32,510 nucleotides of DNA. It comes from Chloroflexota bacterium (lineage in GTDB: Bacteria > Chloroflexota > Limnocylindria > Limnocylindrales > CSP1-4). Below are positions 7,544-17,556 of the stretch, piece by piece. Within the stretch, counting starts at the first letter, position 1; each line of letters opens with the position of its first letter. Under the pieces are notes generated by a model. It was given only the letters and a program-made list of their open reading frames with translations, was not told where the DNA came from and ran no database searches. The stretch lies in the NCBI GenBank assembly GCA_025358525.1, contig JANYJI010000086.1:1-32510 (forward strand), in the 5' to 3' direction. The position numbers were made by a program, and so were the translations under genes.

Positions 7544-10500
7544 TCAGTTCCCTGCTACTCGGCGCGCGTCCAGGACGTTCTCCTCGAAGGCGGCCATCTC
7601 GGCCTCCTCCTCGGAGAGACCGCGCTCGCGCATCTTGGCCTGGGCCTCGAGGACGCGACGATAGTCCTTCGGCACGACGCGGATGAACCTGCTCACGGTA
7701 GTCCGCCAGTCGTCCAGTAGCGCCTGTGCCCGGGTACTGCCGGTGTACTCCACATGGCGCTCAATGAAGTTGCGGATCATCGCCGTTTCATCGGCGTCCG
7801 AAAGCGGGAACAGCTGGACCATCTCCTTGTTGCAGACGCGCTCGAAGCTGCCGCCGGCAGCCCCGCCCTCGCCACTCTCGTCGAGGATGTAGGCCACACC
7901 GCCGGACATACCCGCAGCGAAGTTGCGTCCGGTCTTGCCGATGATCACGACCCGGCCGCCAGTCATGTACTCGCAACCGTGATCGCCCACGCCCTCAACC
8001 ACCGCGGTCACGCCTGAGTTTCGAACGCCGAAGCGCTCGCCCGCGATGCCCCGGATGTAGGCCTCGCCAGACGTGGCCCCGTAGAAGGCCACGTTGCCGG
8101 TGATGATGTTCTCCTCGGCCACGAACTTGGACTCGCGCGCAGGGAAGAGGATGATCTTGCCGCCTGACAGGCCCTTGCCCAGGTAGTCGTTGGCGTCGCC
8201 TTCTAGGGTGAGGGTCAGGCCACTCGGGATGAATGCCCCAAAGCTCTGCCCGGCCGAGCCACGGAAGTGGAGCTTGATCGTGTCTTCCGGGAGGCCCTTG
8301 CCGCCATACCGGCGCGTGATTTCGGAACCAAGAGTGGTGCCGGTTACGCGGTTGACGTTGCGGATCGCCATCTCGGCCTCGACGCGCTCACCGCGCTCCA
8401 GGGCCGGCATGCAGAGCGGGATCAGGGTCGTGGAGTCGAGCGATTCGCCGAGCTTGTGCTCCTGACTGATCTGACAGGTTCGCAGCGTCGTCTTCGGGAT
8501 TTTGGGCTGGAAGAGGATTCGGCTGAAGTCGAGGCTGTGGGCCTTCCAGTGATCGATGGCGCGTCGCATCTCGATCCGCTCGGAGTGCCCGACCATCTCG
8601 TCGAAGGTCCGGAACCCGAGCTGGGCCATGTATTCGCGGACCTCCATGGCCACGAAGGTCATGAAGTTGACGACGTACTGGGGGTCGCCGTTGAACCGCT
8701 TTCGCAGCTCCGGGTCCTGCGTCGCCACACCCACCGGGCAGGTGTTCTTGTCGCAGACGCGCATCATCACGCAGCCCAGAGTCACGAGCGGCGCTGTCGA
8801 GAAGCCGAATTCCTCGGCGCCCAGCAGCGCCCCGATGACGACGTCGCGACCGGTCTTCATCTGGCCGTCGACTTCGATGGCGACGCGGGAGCGCAGGTCG
8901 TTGAGGAGCAAGGTCTGGTTGGTCTCGGCGATGCCGAGTTCCCAGGGCAGGCCCGCATGCTTGATCGACGAGAGCGGCGAGGCGCCAGTCCCACCATCGT
9001 GGCCGCTGATCAGGATGACGTCGGCGTGGGCCTTGGCAACACCGGCCGCGATCGTTCCGACGCCGACCTCCGAGACCAGCTTTACGGAGATGCGCGCATC
9101 CGGGTTGGCGTTCTTGAGGTCGTGGATAAGCTCGGCCAGGTCCTCGATGGAGTAGATGTCGTGGTGCGGGGGCGGGCTGATAAGGCCCACGCCCGGAGTT
9201 GAATGACGGACCTTGGCGATCCAGGGGTAGACCTTGGTTCCGGGCAGCTGGCCGCCCTCACCGGGCTTGGCGCCCTGGGCCATCTTGATCTGGATCTCGC
9301 GAGCGCTGACCAGGTACTCGCTGGTTACTCCGAAACGGCCGGAAGCCACCTGCTTGATCGCGCTCTTTAGGGAGTCGCCGTTGGCCAGCGTCTCGAAGCG
9401 AGCCGGGTCCTCGCCGCCTTCGCCGGTGTTCGACTTGGCGCCGAGCCGGTTCATGGCGATGGCGAGTGCCTCATGCGTCTCTTGCGAGATGGAGCCGTAG
9501 CTCATCGCACCCGTCTTGAAGCGTTTGACGATCGAATCGACCGGCTCGACTTCCTCGAGCGCGAGCGGGTGACGATGGTTCGGCTTGAAGTCCATCAGGC
9601 CGCGCAGGGTGCATAGGCCCTCGGACTGGTCGTCGATCAGCTTTGAGTATTCCTTGAATGCGACGTAGTCGCCGGTCCGAGTGGCGTGCTGGAGCTGGGC
9701 GATGGAGAGCGGGTTGAAGAGGTGCCGTTCGCCCTCGTGGCGCCACTGGATGCTGCCGCCTACGCCGAGCTGCTTGTGGTAGATGGGGCGCTTGGGCGGA
9801 TAGGCGCGGTCCTGGCGCATCTTCACTTCACGGGCGATGACATCGATGCCGATGCCGCCGATGCGGGTGGGCGTCCAGGTGAAGTACTCGTCGACGAAGT
9901 CCTGGCTCAGGCCGAGCGCCTCGAAGATCTGGGCTCCGTGGTAGCTCTGGATGGTGCTGATGCCCATCTTCGAGATGACCTTGACGATGCCCTTGGCGAT
10001 CGCCTTGCGGTACTTCTTCTCGGCGATCTCGGCCGAACCCGGGAGCATGCCCAGGCGGACCTCGTCGTGAACGGTCTCAAAGGCGAGATACGGGTTGACC
10101 GCGCTGGCGCCGTAGCCGATGAGTAGGGCGAAGTGATGGACCTCGCGCGGCTCGCCGGACTCGAGGACGAGTCCGACCTGGGTTCGCGTGCCGGCCCGCA
10201 CAAGGTGGTGGTGGACCGCCGAGACGGCCAGAAGCGCCGGGATTGGCGCCTCTGTCTCGCTGTGCCCGCGGTCCGACAGGATGATGATGTTGTGGCCTTC
10301 GTCGATGGCCTCGCTAGCCTGCTCGAGGACCTGTTCGATGGCCTTGCGCAGGCCCGAGCCACCGTCCGCCACCTTGAACAGGATCGGCAGGGTTATGGGT
10401 CGAAAGCCGCGCCCGTCGGGCTTGCCCGACGCGTCGCCAGTCGATAGGTTGCGGATCTTTTCGAGTTCATCATTCGAGAGGACCGGCGAGGGCAGCTCGA

Positions 10501-12193
10501 GCTGGTGAGCCGAACGCGGCTCAGGCTCGAGGAGGTTGCCCTCCGGGCCAATGGCCATCTCCGTGGCGGTGATGATCTCTTCGCGGATGGCGTCGATCGG
10601 CGGGTTTGTGACCTGGGCGAAGAGCTGCTTGAAGTACGAGTAGAGAAGCTGCGGCTTCTCTGAGAGGACCGCCAGGGCCTGGTCGTTGCCCATAGCCCCG
10701 ACGGGGTCGGTGCCGGTGGCGGCCATGGAGTTGATGACCAGGCGCACATCCTCGGCCGTGTAGCCGAAGACCTCCTGTCGGCGCAGGACGGTCTCATGAT
10801 CGGGTTCGATGACGCGCGGAGGTGGCGGCAGCTCGGTCAACTTGACCAGCCACTCGCGCACCCACTCGGTGTAGGGGTGCTCGGTGGTGATGCGCCGCTT
10901 CAGGTCCTCGTCCGAGACGATTCGCTGCTCGGCCGTGTCTACCAGGAACATTCGGCCCGGCTGGAGGCGGCCCTTGGCCACGATCTGGTCGGGCGGAATG
11001 TCGAGTACGCCGGCTTCGGAAGCCATGATCACCCGGCCGTCGGAGGTTACGTAGTAGCGGGCCGGTCGGAGGCCGTTGCGGTCGAGCGTGGCGCCGATCC
11101 GGATGCCATCGGTGAAGGCGATAGAGGCTGGGCCGTCCCACGGTTCCATAAGGCAGGCGTGGAACTCGTAAAAGGCCTTCTTCTCCTGTGGCATCGACTC
11201 GTGATGCTGCCAGGGTTCCGGCACCATCATCATCAAGGCGTGGGCCAGCGATCGACCGGACAGATACAGCAGCTCCAGGACGTTGTCCAGAATGGCCGAG
11301 TCGGAGCCTTCGGTGTCGACAACCGGCAGGGCCTTGGTCAATTCGGCTCCGAAGACCTTGGACGCGAACAGCGACTGCCGGGCGTGCATCCAGTTGACGT
11401 TGCCGCGCAGGGTGTTGATCTCGCCGTTGTGGGAGATGTATCGATATGGATGCGCCCGCGGCCAGGAAGGGAAGGTGTTGGTGGAGAAGCGAGAGTGGAC
11501 CATCGCGATGGCGCTCTCGACGCGCTCGTCGGCCAGGTCCGGGTAGAAGACCTGCAGCTGCGAGGCGTTGAGCATGCCCTTGTAGACGATGGTCCGACAA
11601 CTCAGCGAAGGGATGTAGAAGTCGCCGCGGCTCGGGATGGCGGAGCGTGAGACTGCCTTCTCGACGAGGCGGCGGACGATGTAGAGCTTGCGCTCGAAGG
11701 CCAGGTCCTCGACCAGGCGTTCGGGCCGGTCGATGAAGACCTGCCGGATGAGGGGCTGGGCAGCCTTTGCGGTAGCTCCCAGGCTCGAATTGTCGGTTGG
11801 AACGTCGCGCCAGCCGAGGAAGTGCAGGCCTTCATCCGCGATGACCTGCTCGAACAGGCGGAAGCATTCGACGCGTCCGGTCTTGTCCTGCGGCAGGAAG
11901 ACCATTCCGACGCCATAGCCGCCCTTGCCTCGCAGATTCACGCCGGACTTGGCCGCTACGTCGGACAGGAAGCGGTGGGGGATTTGAATTGTGAGGCCGG
12001 CGCCGTCGCCGGTGTTCTTCTCGGAGCCGGTCGCGCCGCGGTGCTCGAGGTTGACCAGGACGGTTAGCGCGTCGCGGACGATCTTGTGAGAGGGGCGGCC
12101 GGCAATGTCCACGACGAAGCCGAAGCCACATGCGTCGTGCTCATACTTAGGGTCGTACAGACCCTGGGCCCGCGTCTCGCCTCTCTTCGCCAC
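7544..12193 (-). CDS. gltB: Glutamate synthase (NADPH) large subunit
   Basis: The alpha subunit of glutamate synthase, making two glutamates from glutamine and 2-oxoglutarate. From GTG 12193 the protein has 1549 residues. The class II amidotransferase domain begins at Cys22 in EHDACGFGF, so a 21-residue propeptide must be removed to expose the catalytic N-terminal Cys. Conserved amidotransferase segments [18 protein letters not shown] and [15 protein letters not shown] follow, then the central domain, the FMN domain ([29 protein letters not shown]), the 3Fe-4S cysteines in [16 protein letters not shown], and the GxGxG beta-helix ([14 protein letters not shown]). GTG 12193 is preferred because AGGAAGG lies six bases upstream; an upstream TTG at 12232 is possible but unsupported. 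It is the first gene of the gltBD operon. Confidence 0.97.
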   Translation of the reverse strand: MAKRGETRAQGLYDPKYEHDACGFGFVVDIAGRPSHKIVRDALTVLVNLEHRGATGSEKNTGDGAGLTIQIPHRFLSDVAAKSGVNLRGKGGYGVGMVFLPQDKTGRVECFRLFEQVIADEGLHFLGWRDVPTDNSSLGATAKAAQPLIRQVFIDRPERLVEDLAFERKLYIVRRLVEKAVSRSAIPSRGDFYIPSLSCRTIVYKGMLNASQLQVFYPDLADERVESAIAMVHSRFSTNTFPSWPRAHPYRYISHNGEINTLRGNVNWMHARQSLFASKVFGAELTKALPVVDTEGSDSAILDNVLELLYLSGRSLAHALMMMVPEPWQHHESMPQEKKAFYEFHACLMEPWDGPASIAFTDGIRIGATLDRNGLRPARYYVTSDGRVIMASEAGVLDIPPDQIVAKGRLQPGRMFLVDTAEQRIVSDEDLKRRITTEHPYTEWVREWLVKLTELPPPPRVIEPDHETVLRRQEVFGYTAEDVRLVINSMAATGTDPVGAMGNDQALAVLSEKPQLLYSYFKQLFAQVTNPPIDAIREEIITATEMAIGPEGNLLEPEPRSAHQLELPSPVLSNDELEKIRNLSTGDASGKPDGRGFRPITLPILFKVADGGSGLRKAIEQVLEQASEAIDEGHNIIILSDRGHSETEAPIPALLAVSAVHHHLVRAGTRTQVGLVLESGEPREVHHFALLIGYGASAVNPYLAFETVHDEVRLGMLPGSAEIAEKKYRKAIAKGIVKVISKMGISTIQSYHGAQIFEALGLSQDFVDEYFTWTPTRIGGIGIDVIAREVKMRQDRAYPPKRPIYHKQLGVGGSIQWRHEGERHLFNPLSIAQLQHATRTGDYVAFKEYSKLIDDQSEGLCTLRGLMDFKPNHRHPLALEEVEPVDSIVKRFKTGAMSYGSISQETHEALAIAMNRLGAKSNTGEGGEDPARFETLANGDSLKSAIKQVASGRFGVTSEYLVSAREIQIKMAQGAKPGEGGQLPGTKVYPWIAKVRHSTPGVGLISPPPHHDIYSIEDLAELIHDLKNANPDARISVKLVSEVGVGTIAAGVAKAHADVILISGHDGGTGASPLSSIKHAGLPWELGIAETNQTLLLNDLRSRVAIEVDGQMKTGRDVVIGALLGAEEFGFSTAPLVTLGCVMMRVCDKNTCPVGVATQDPELRKRFNGDPQYVVNFMTFVAMEVREYMAQLGFRTFDEMVGHSERIEMRRAIDHWKAHSLDFSRILFQPKIPKTTLRTCQISQEHKLGESLDSTTLIPLCMPALERGERVEAEMAIRNVNRVTGTTLGSEITRRYGGKGLPEDTIKLHFRGSAGQSFGAFIPSGLTLTLEGDANDYLGKGLSGGKIILFPARESKFVAEENIITGNVAFYGATSGEAYIRGIAGERFGVRNSGVTAVVEGVGDHGCEYMTGGRVVIIGKTGRNFAAGMSGGVAYILDESGEGGAAGGSFERVCNKEMVQLFPLSDADETAMIRNFIERHVEYTGSTRAQALLDDWRTTVSRFIRVVPKDYRRVLEAQAKMRERGLSEEEAEMAAFEENVLDARRVAGN

Positions 12194-12328
12194 TTCGCGC
12201 CTTCCTCGCTCGAATGCGCCAAAATCGTCCAAACCACCTTGCGGCGGCGACAGCAGGGCCTGCTCCAGGCGCAGGAGCCCTCTTCCGTCGCGGAAAAGCG
12301 AGTGTCGAGTAGGGAGTACCCCAAGGTC

Positions 12329-12346
12329 AAGGTTGCGAAGGTTGCG
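12329..12346. repeat. Two tandem 9-bp units upstream of gltB
   Basis: aaggttgcg is repeated directly at 12329-12337 and 12338-12346, in the roughly 310-bp region between gltB and the rightward gene at 12506. It could be a regulator-binding site for either gene; no regulator is identified. A TTGACC hexamer reads leftward just beside it. Confidence 0.4.
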
Positions 12347-12408
12347 AATCGGTGACGAACGGGTACCGGGAAACGGAGTGGCGACGGCACCGGGCCGTCG
12401 AATCGCGA

Positions 12409-12414
12409 TAGACT
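12409..12414 (+). promoter_or_regulatory. Possible -10 box for the gene at 12506
   Basis: TAGACT on the plus strand about 90 bases before the TTG start. The -35 is not clear. The rest of the 12194-12505 intergenic region contains no gene I can support. Confidence 0.25.
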
Positions 12415-12493
12415 TCCGAGGCCCCGTCTCGGTCTTTCCGGAGGGGTTGCGAGCACGGGGGCGAGCCTCCGAAGAGTCGCCCCAGGCATCGTC

Positions 12494-12499
12494 AGGAGG
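12494..12499 (+). promoter_or_regulatory. AGGAGG ribosome binding site deciding a TTG start
   Basis: A perfect anti-SD complement six bases before TTG 12506. It argues for initiation at this rare codon rather than at any downstream ATG or GTG. Confidence 0.75.
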
Positions 12500-12505
12500 A
12501 TTGCT

Positions 12506-13417
12506 TTGTCACCACAGTCGCGCCGCGGCCGCGCGGTGCCGCCCAGCCACCGTAAGCCAGCCTCGCGCGTGCCGTCCGAAGCCGTGCGCAAGCCAGTTAC
12601 CAATCCCGCAGGCGAAGAGACTGTCGCCGAGGTCGTGGCCTCGGCCGGGTCAGCGTCCGCTTCTTCTGGCGGCACCCCAGCCAAGGCGAGCGGTAAGCCG
12701 GTGTCGGTCGACCGCCATCCAGCTGCGCTCGGTCGACGACGGCGCGGTCCGGCCAGCGTTCGATCGACTTCGGTGCCCCGCAACATTTACAGATACGTCA
12801 AGGCCTACGTCCCGTTGATCGTCGCCTTCGTGGTTCTGTTCGGCGCCGTCTGGGCGTGGACTAGCTGGGGCCCGCATGCCCCGACACCGCAGGAGAACTG
12901 GACGCGGATTGAGAACGCCTCCATCCAGAAGCGCGACGCCGCCCGGCAGGAGGTTTCGAACTCGCCCAACGACTTCGCGGCTCAGCTCAATGGCTACAAG
13001 GCTTACCGCGACGCCACCCGATCCTGGATGAAGGATCTCGCGGCTGTTAGCGACTGGAGCGACTCCAAGAAAACCACCGCCGAGAACACCACAGCCAACG
13101 CCGATGTCAAGCAGTTGATCCAGGCCGGTACCGCCCAGGCCGACCTGCTTGATACGGTGGTGGCCGCCACGTCGCCGAGCGATGTGCTCGGCATCGGTGA
13201 CCAGATCGTCCAGTCGGAGCAGACCTTCAACAACTCATACTTCGTAGCCCGCGTCGACATCATGGGCCCGGTGACCAACACGGCCACCGAGAAGCCCACC
13301 CTCGCCCTTCCATCCGGAAACCTGGCCCCGTCCGACTCGCAGCTGGCGTCACCGGCCGCGTCTGCGTTGGCACCGAGCGGATCTCCGGCCCCCGCGGGCT
13401 CGCCGTCGGCATCGTAG
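12506..13417 (+). CDS. Single-pass membrane protein, unknown function
   Basis: A 303-residue protein that I do not recognise. It begins at TTG: a perfect AGGAGG at 12494-12499 sits six bases upstream. The first 95 residues are Arg/Ser/Pro/Ala-rich and probably disordered in the cytoplasm. One transmembrane helix follows ([21 protein letters not shown], about 102-122). The exported part of about 180 residues has a charged, mostly helical region ([30 protein letters not shown]). It ends in a low-complexity Ala/Ser/Pro tail similar in style to the signal peptidase tail. It is divergent from gltB, and nothing links it functionally to nitrogen assimilation. Confidence 0.8.
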   Translation: MSPQSRRGRAVPPSHRKPASRVPSEAVRKPVTNPAGEETVAEVVASAGSASASSGGTPAKASGKPVSVDRHPAALGRRRRGPASVRSTSVPRNIYRYVKAYVPLIVAFVVLFGAVWAWTSWGPHAPTPQENWTRIENASIQKRDAARQEVSNSPNDFAAQLNGYKAYRDATRSWMKDLAAVSDWSDSKKTTAENTTANADVKQLIQAGTAQADLLDTVVAATSPSDVLGIGDQIVQSEQTFNNSYFVARVDIMGPVTNTATEKPTLALPSGNLAPSDSQLASPAASALAPSGSPAPAGSPSAS

Positions 13418-13605
13418 TCGCCGCAACCCAGGTAGGCAGAGTCGGTCCGTGTTTCGCGGTGGCTGGTACCGACGGAGCCAGTCCAAAGTACGGCTTGTGA
13501 CGGTTGGGTGGACTTTGTACGGTTCCCGTCGCCCCCGGCGCGTTGGGCCTGGCTACATCAGGAACCTCATTCGCATCGTCGCACATGTAGATACAGAGGA
13601 AACCC

Positions 13606-13800
13606 ATGGCTGCCATGGCCGCTAACGAACTCCGTCCGATGCTTACCGCGAGCGAAGTTGCGGCGATGCTTCACCTGCACGTGAATACCGTGAAGCGCCT
13701 CGGGGATCGCGGCGAACTGCCGTTCTATCGCGTCTGTAAGCGGGGCGATCGGCGCTTTCGGTTGGAGGACGTGATGACTTTCCTCGAGGCGAGCCGCTAG
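13606..13800 (+). CDS. Small excisionase-type helix-turn-helix protein
   Basis: A 64-residue protein made almost entirely of a winged HTH_17/excisionase-like (BldC-class) DNA-binding domain. LTASEVAAMLHLHVNTVKRLGDRGELPFYRV forms the HTH and wing, and RRFRLEDVMTFLEAS is the closing helix. GAGGA lies six bases before the ATG; a second ATG at 13615 is possible. Such proteins are either phage/ICE excision factors or small chromosomal regulators. There is no integrase or element border nearby, so a chromosomal regulator is more likely. It is flanked by about 190 bp of empty sequence on the left and 160 bp on the right. Confidence 0.85.
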   Translation: MAAMAANELRPMLTASEVAAMLHLHVNTVKRLGDRGELPFYRVCKRGDRRFRLEDVMTFLEASR

Positions 13801-13961
13801 CAAGAACCACCGGTTCGTGTGCGCCGTGACCGGGCCAGGTGCCAGAAGACCGCCGGACTGAGTTGCGATCCGCGGCGATCGCCGCGGACCACGAGAGGGC
13901 CAGCCTGGCCACCTACCCGATTCTGCGAGTGGTGTGGGCTGGCAGCTGCCGAACGCTGGCG

Positions 13962-15365
13962 CTACGCTTTCGTTCGCGGTACAGCGTTGAGCCCGGCCGC
14001 AAAGAGCTCCAGGCCCGTGGCGATCTCTTCGGCCGTGGCGTCGATGGGCGGCAGGAACCGGATCACGTTGTGGTGCGTGCCGCAGTTGAGGACAAGCAGC
14101 CCTTGGTCGGCGCAGGCCCCGATGAGTGCCTCGCTCGTGGCCGTGTCAGGATCCCGAGTGGCGCGGTCCTTGACCAGCTCCACCCCGACCATCAGGCCGC
14201 GGCCGCGAACGTCACCGATGCGATCGTCCTGGGCCATGAGTGCGCGCAGGCCCTTCTGTAGTTGATCGCCGCGGGCCGCCGCGTTGGCCACGAGGCCCTG
14301 CTCCTCGATGGTGCGCATGACGGCCACACCGGCCGCGCAGCTGACGGGGTTGCCGCCGAAAGTGGTTCCGTGGGCGCCGACTCCCCAGCGCTCCTGCAGT
14401 TCGCGGCGGGTCACGATGGCCCCGATCGGGAGGCCGTTGGCGAGAGCCTTGGCCACGCATATCACGTCGGGCACGATGTCGGCATGCTCGAAGGCCCACA
14501 TCTTGCCGGTGCGGCCCATGCCGGACTGGATCTCGTCGGCGATCAGCAGGATGCCGTGCGTGTCGCAGAGGGCGCGCAGCTCGCGCAGGAAGCCAGCCGG
14601 GGCCGGGCTGAAGCCGCCTTCGCCCTGGATCGGCTCGATGATGATGGCGGCCACAGACGACGCAGGGATCTCGTGCGCCAGGAGCGTCTGGAGGGCTCCC
14701 ATCGCTCCCGCAGTCGCGGACTCCTCGTCATCGCCGAAGTAGCGGTAGACGTTTGGAAAGGGGGTCAGGTAGACAGAGGGGAGCAGCGGTTCGTAACCAA
14801 GCCGGTAGTTGATGCTCGAGCTGGTGATCGAGGCGGCACCGAACGTCCGGCCGTGGAAGGCGCCCCGGAAGGCGATGATGCCGGGCCGCCCGGTGACGCG
14901 GCGAGCCAGCTTGAGCGCGGCCTCGACCGCCTCCGAACCGGAGTTACCGAAGAAGACGGTGTCGAGAGGATCGGGGCAGGCGTCGGCGAGCATCGCCGCG
15001 AGCCGGCCGACGGGCTCGAGGTAGCCGAGGGCGTTGCAGATGTGGAGCAACTTGTCGGCTTGATCCTTGATGGCCGCCGTGACCGCGGGATGGTGGTGAC
15101 CCAACGAGGTCGTGGCGATGCCGCAGGCGAAGTCAAGGAAGCCGCGACCGGCCGAGTCGTACAGGGTGTGGCCCTCGCCGTGGCTCCAGTTGCGCTCGTA
15201 GTATCGGCCCAGGATCGGGGACAGGTGCGGCTTGGAAATGGCGGCATAGTCGCCCGCGGCCGCGAGGGCGTCGATCTCCGCCGGGGATAGGCCGCCTGCC
15301 GGGGCGCCGACCGGGACAACGGCGGCGGAAGCGGGGACGACTTGTTCCTGAGCGGTGTGATCCAT
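13962..15365 (-). CDS. Class III PLP-dependent aminotransferase (4-aminobutyrate/acetylornithine type)
   Basis: A 467-residue omega-aminotransferase that transfers an amino group from a terminal amine (such as GABA or acetylornithine) to 2-oxoglutarate. Visible family marks are FACGIATTSLGHHHP near residue 85, the PLP phosphate-binding FFGNSGSEAVEAALK, AFRGAFHGRTFGA, the cofactor Asp in LIADEIQSGMGRTG, and the Schiff-base Lys in VCVAKALANGLPIGA. The order and length fit GabT-like enzymes better than short ArgD (about 400 residues), but the substrate is not certain. The N-terminal 30 residues are an Ala/Val-rich extension. GAGGAG eight bases before the ATG supports the start. It stands alone, without obvious pathway neighbours. 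Confidence 0.92.
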   Translation of the reverse strand: MDHTAQEQVVPASAAVVPVGAPAGGLSPAEIDALAAAGDYAAISKPHLSPILGRYYERNWSHGEGHTLYDSAGRGFLDFACGIATTSLGHHHPAVTAAIKDQADKLLHICNALGYLEPVGRLAAMLADACPDPLDTVFFGNSGSEAVEAALKLARRVTGRPGIIAFRGAFHGRTFGAASITSSSINYRLGYEPLLPSVYLTPFPNVYRYFGDDEESATAGAMGALQTLLAHEIPASSVAAIIIEPIQGEGGFSPAPAGFLRELRALCDTHGILLIADEIQSGMGRTGKMWAFEHADIVPDVICVAKALANGLPIGAIVTRRELQERWGVGAHGTTFGGNPVSCAAGVAVMRTIEEQGLVANAAARGDQLQKGLRALMAQDDRIGDVRGRGLMVGVELVKDRATRDPDTATSEALIGACADQGLLVLNCGTHHNVIRFLPPIDATAEEIATGLELFAAGLNAVPRTKA

Positions 15366-15389
15366 AACGCGAGCTCCTCAGAATCGGGT

Positions 15390-15411
15390 CGCCGGTCGAT
15401 GGCGACCGGCG
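15390..15411 (-). promoter_or_regulatory. Stem-loop in the aminotransferase leader
   Basis: cgccggtcg and cgaccggcg form a perfect 9-bp stem with a four-base loop, about 25 bases before the aminotransferase ATG and just ahead of its ribosome binding site. It may affect mRNA stability or translation; there is no evidence of a ligand. Confidence 0.45.
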
Positions 15412-15535
15412 GGTTCATTGAGTATAGGTGTCCACGCGCTGGAGGGCCGGGGTCAGCCAGGCGCCCAGCGCTCCAGCCGAGCCACAGGGCCAGGTGGCCC
15501 CGAAACCGACACCCCCGGCCACCCCGGCGACAGCC

Positions 15536-15582
15536 GCCATCCGGGCGGTGGCGGCCATCCGGGCGGTGGCGGCCATCCGGGG
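15536..15582. repeat. 18-bp tandem repeat, 2.6 copies
   Basis: gccatccgggcggtggcg at 15536-15553 and 15554-15571, then a partial unit to about 15581. It lies immediately upstream of the promoter of the acetyltransferase gene and is not CRISPR-like (no spacers). Confidence 0.85.
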
Positions 15583-15589
15583 GATGTCT

Positions 15590-15595
15590 TAATCT
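15590..15595 (+). promoter_or_regulatory. -10 element for leaderless acetyltransferase mRNA
   Basis: TAATCT seven bases before ATG 15603, with no Shine-Dalgarno in between. Confidence 0.5.
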
Positions 15596-15602
15596 TTGGG
15601 CC

Positions 15603-16460
15603 ATGCCACTGCCCGACGGCCCTTCTCCGTGGTTCGGCCTTACCCCTCATCAGCTCCGGTTCCTGGAGGTCCATCCGGCAAGGGCCATTGCCATCGCCGG
15701 GCGCGGCTGGCGCGATTTCGGCGATGCCGTGATGCTCTTCTCGGCTGGGGAGAAGGAGCCGTTCTTCAACCGGTTGACCGCAGTGCGCTGGCCCGATGAT
15801 CCGCAGGCCTTCAACGCGCGGCTCGGCCAGGCCCTCGAGCTGTTCGGGGCCCTCGATCGAAAGCCGTACGTCTGGGTGACCCCGGGTCTGAGCGGGCCGA
15901 CCGACGTGGTCGCGCGGCTGGCCGCAAACGGTTTCGTGGACCAGGGCGGGGGTTACGCCATGCTCCTCGTCCGCGATCCTTCGGAGTTCGCGGACGTTGC
16001 TCTGCCGCGTGGCGCCGTCCTGGAGCGCTGGAACAATCCTCCCGGCCCGGATCGGATTGCCCTCGCCGAGGCCCTGGCCTTGGTCATCGGCGAATCGTTC
16101 CGGATCCCAGATAACCGCCGAGCGAACCTCGCGGTCGAGATCGGGCTGACGCTCCAGCAGCCCTACTTCCACGCCTATCTGCTGCGCATAGACGGTGAGC
16201 CTGTGGCTACCGGAGAGCGGTACACGTTTGACGGCGCCAGCTACCTGTCGTCGATCTCGACGCGCTCCGCCTGGCGCGGCCGCGGATTCGCGAGGGTCAT
16301 AACTTTGGCGCTCGCCCGCGACTCGATCGCGGCCGGTGCGGGCCTCGTGCATCTGAGCGTCCACGTCGATAACGTGCCGGCCAGCCGGTTGTACGATCGC
16401 CTCGGCTTCGCAACACTTGGTCCCCGTTCGGCCGACATGCTCCAGGAGCGAGGGCGATAA
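15603..16460 (+). CDS. GNAT-family N-acetyltransferase
   Basis: A protein of about 285 residues. The C-terminal half is a GNAT domain: acetyl-CoA loop STRSAWRGRGFARVIT (RxxGxG/A motif) followed by VHVDNVPASRLYDRLGF (motif B). The N-terminal half (about 130 residues) is weakly GNAT-like and ends with a similar LAANGFVDQGGGYAMLL element, so this may be a tandem-GNAT protein with a degenerate first domain. The acceptor substrate is unknown. The frame extends further upstream, but ATG 15603 fits a leaderless start (TAATCT seven bases before it). It is divergent from the aminotransferase gene. Confidence 0.85.
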   Translation: MPLPDGPSPWFGLTPHQLRFLEVHPARAIAIAGRGWRDFGDAVMLFSAGEKEPFFNRLTAVRWPDDPQAFNARLGQALELFGALDRKPYVWVTPGLSGPTDVVARLAANGFVDQGGGYAMLLVRDPSEFADVALPRGAVLERWNNPPGPDRIALAEALALVIGESFRIPDNRRANLAVEIGLTLQQPYFHAYLLRIDGEPVATGERYTFDGASYLSSISTRSAWRGRGFARVITLALARDSIAAGAGLVHLSVHVDNVPASRLYDRLGFATLGPRSADMLQERGR

Positions 16461-16616
16461 CGCGGCCTCGAGGTGGCGCGCCCCAGCTGTCCTTCGCCCG
16501 TTGAACGACGATCCATCGCAAGTCGGACGACCGCCCCGGGTCGCCCCGAGATAATCGCCACGACTGCCGCCGGAGTCAGCTGGATTGCCGGCGCACACGG
16601 AATGCCAGGGAGTGAG

Positions 16617-17546
16617 ATGACCCAAAGCGGCGCACCCGTCATCCGCGTCACGGACCTCAAGAAGCACTACGGCGACGTCAAGGCTGTCGACGGAGTCAGC
16701 TTCGAGGTGGCGCGGGGCGAGGTCTTCGGAATGCTCGGTCCAAACGGGGCGGGCAAGACAACCACGATCGAGGTCCTGGAGGGCCTGCGCCCGCCCGACT
16801 CGGGCAACGTCGAGGTTCTGGGTCTCGACGTGTGCACGCACCCGCAGTCGATCAAGCAGCGAATCGGCGTTCAGTTGCAGAGCGTGTCGCTGTATCCGCG
16901 GCTGACCGTGACCGAGCTTATCGACCTCTTCGGCAGTTTCTTCCAACACCACTTGCCGACGAAGCAGCTTATCGACGCCTTCGACCTCGGTGAGCGGGCC
17001 AAGGCGTATTCGATGAACCTCTCGGGTGGGCAGCAGCAACGCCTCTCGATTGCGCTGGCCCTGGTCAACGACCCGGAACTGGTTTTCCTAGACGAGCCGA
17101 CCACCGGTCTCGATCCGCAGGCTCGCCGGTCATTGTGGGACCTCGTCAAGGGTCTCCAGGAGCAGGGCAAGTCAGTGATGCTGACCACGCATTACATGGA
17201 GGAGGCCGCCGAGCTGTGCAACCGGGTTGCGATCATGGACCACGGCCGCATCCTGGAGATGGGCACGGTCCCCGAATTAATCGGACGGCGCTTCAAGGAG
17301 CGCGCGGTATTCTTCGACACCACTCCCAAGCTACCGGCCCAACGGCTGGGCAAACTCGGGGGCGTGACCCGGGCCGCTCAAGAGGACGGCCAGACTGTGC
17401 TCTATTCGAACGACGTGCCGGACACGATCGGCGGCTTGCTGGCCATGGCCGACGAACTGAGCGCGGAGCCGCGCAACCTGGGGATCCGCCAGGCCACTCT
17501 CGAAGACGTCTTTCTCGACCTGACCGGTCGAGCACTGCGCGACTAG
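16617..17546 (+). CDS. ABC transporter ATP-binding protein (DrrA/CcmA type)
   Basis: A 309-residue ATPase of an ABC-2 type exporter. Walker A is GPNGAGKTT, with Q-loop in IGVQLQSVSLYPRLTV, signature LSGGQQQR, Walker B LVFLDEPTTGLD, and H-loop LTTHYMEEA. The C-terminal extension of about 80 residues after the catalytic domain (ending GIRQATLEDVFLDLTG) is typical of drug- or lipid-exporting DrrA-like subunits. ATG 16617 has GGGAG upstream; earlier in-frame codons lack a site. The permease gene follows after 10 bp, so the pair is an operon. The substrate is unknown. Confidence 0.95.
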   Translation: MTQSGAPVIRVTDLKKHYGDVKAVDGVSFEVARGEVFGMLGPNGAGKTTTIEVLEGLRPPDSGNVEVLGLDVCTHPQSIKQRIGVQLQSVSLYPRLTVTELIDLFGSFFQHHLPTKQLIDAFDLGERAKAYSMNLSGGQQQRLSIALALVNDPELVFLDEPTTGLDPQARRSLWDLVKGLQEQGKSVMLTTHYMEEAAELCNRVAIMDHGRILEMGTVPELIGRRFKERAVFFDTTPKLPAQRLGKLGGVTRAAQEDGQTVLYSNDVPDTIGGLLAMADELSAEPRNLGIRQATLEDVFLDLTGRALRD

Positions 17547-17556
17547 GAGCCGAACG

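Noticed and set aside
8267-9202. 311-codon open frame on the plus strand inside gltB
   Set aside because: It is antisense to a fully conserved FMN/cluster region of gltB. High-GC codon bias produces long mirror frames, and its translation has no family features.
13606-13800. Excisionase-like protein as evidence of a second mobile element
   Set aside because: No integrase, direct repeat or other element gene is nearby; the same fold is common in chromosomal regulators.
15536-15582. Tandem repeats as a CRISPR array
   Set aside because: The 18-bp units abut with no spacers, and no cas gene is present.
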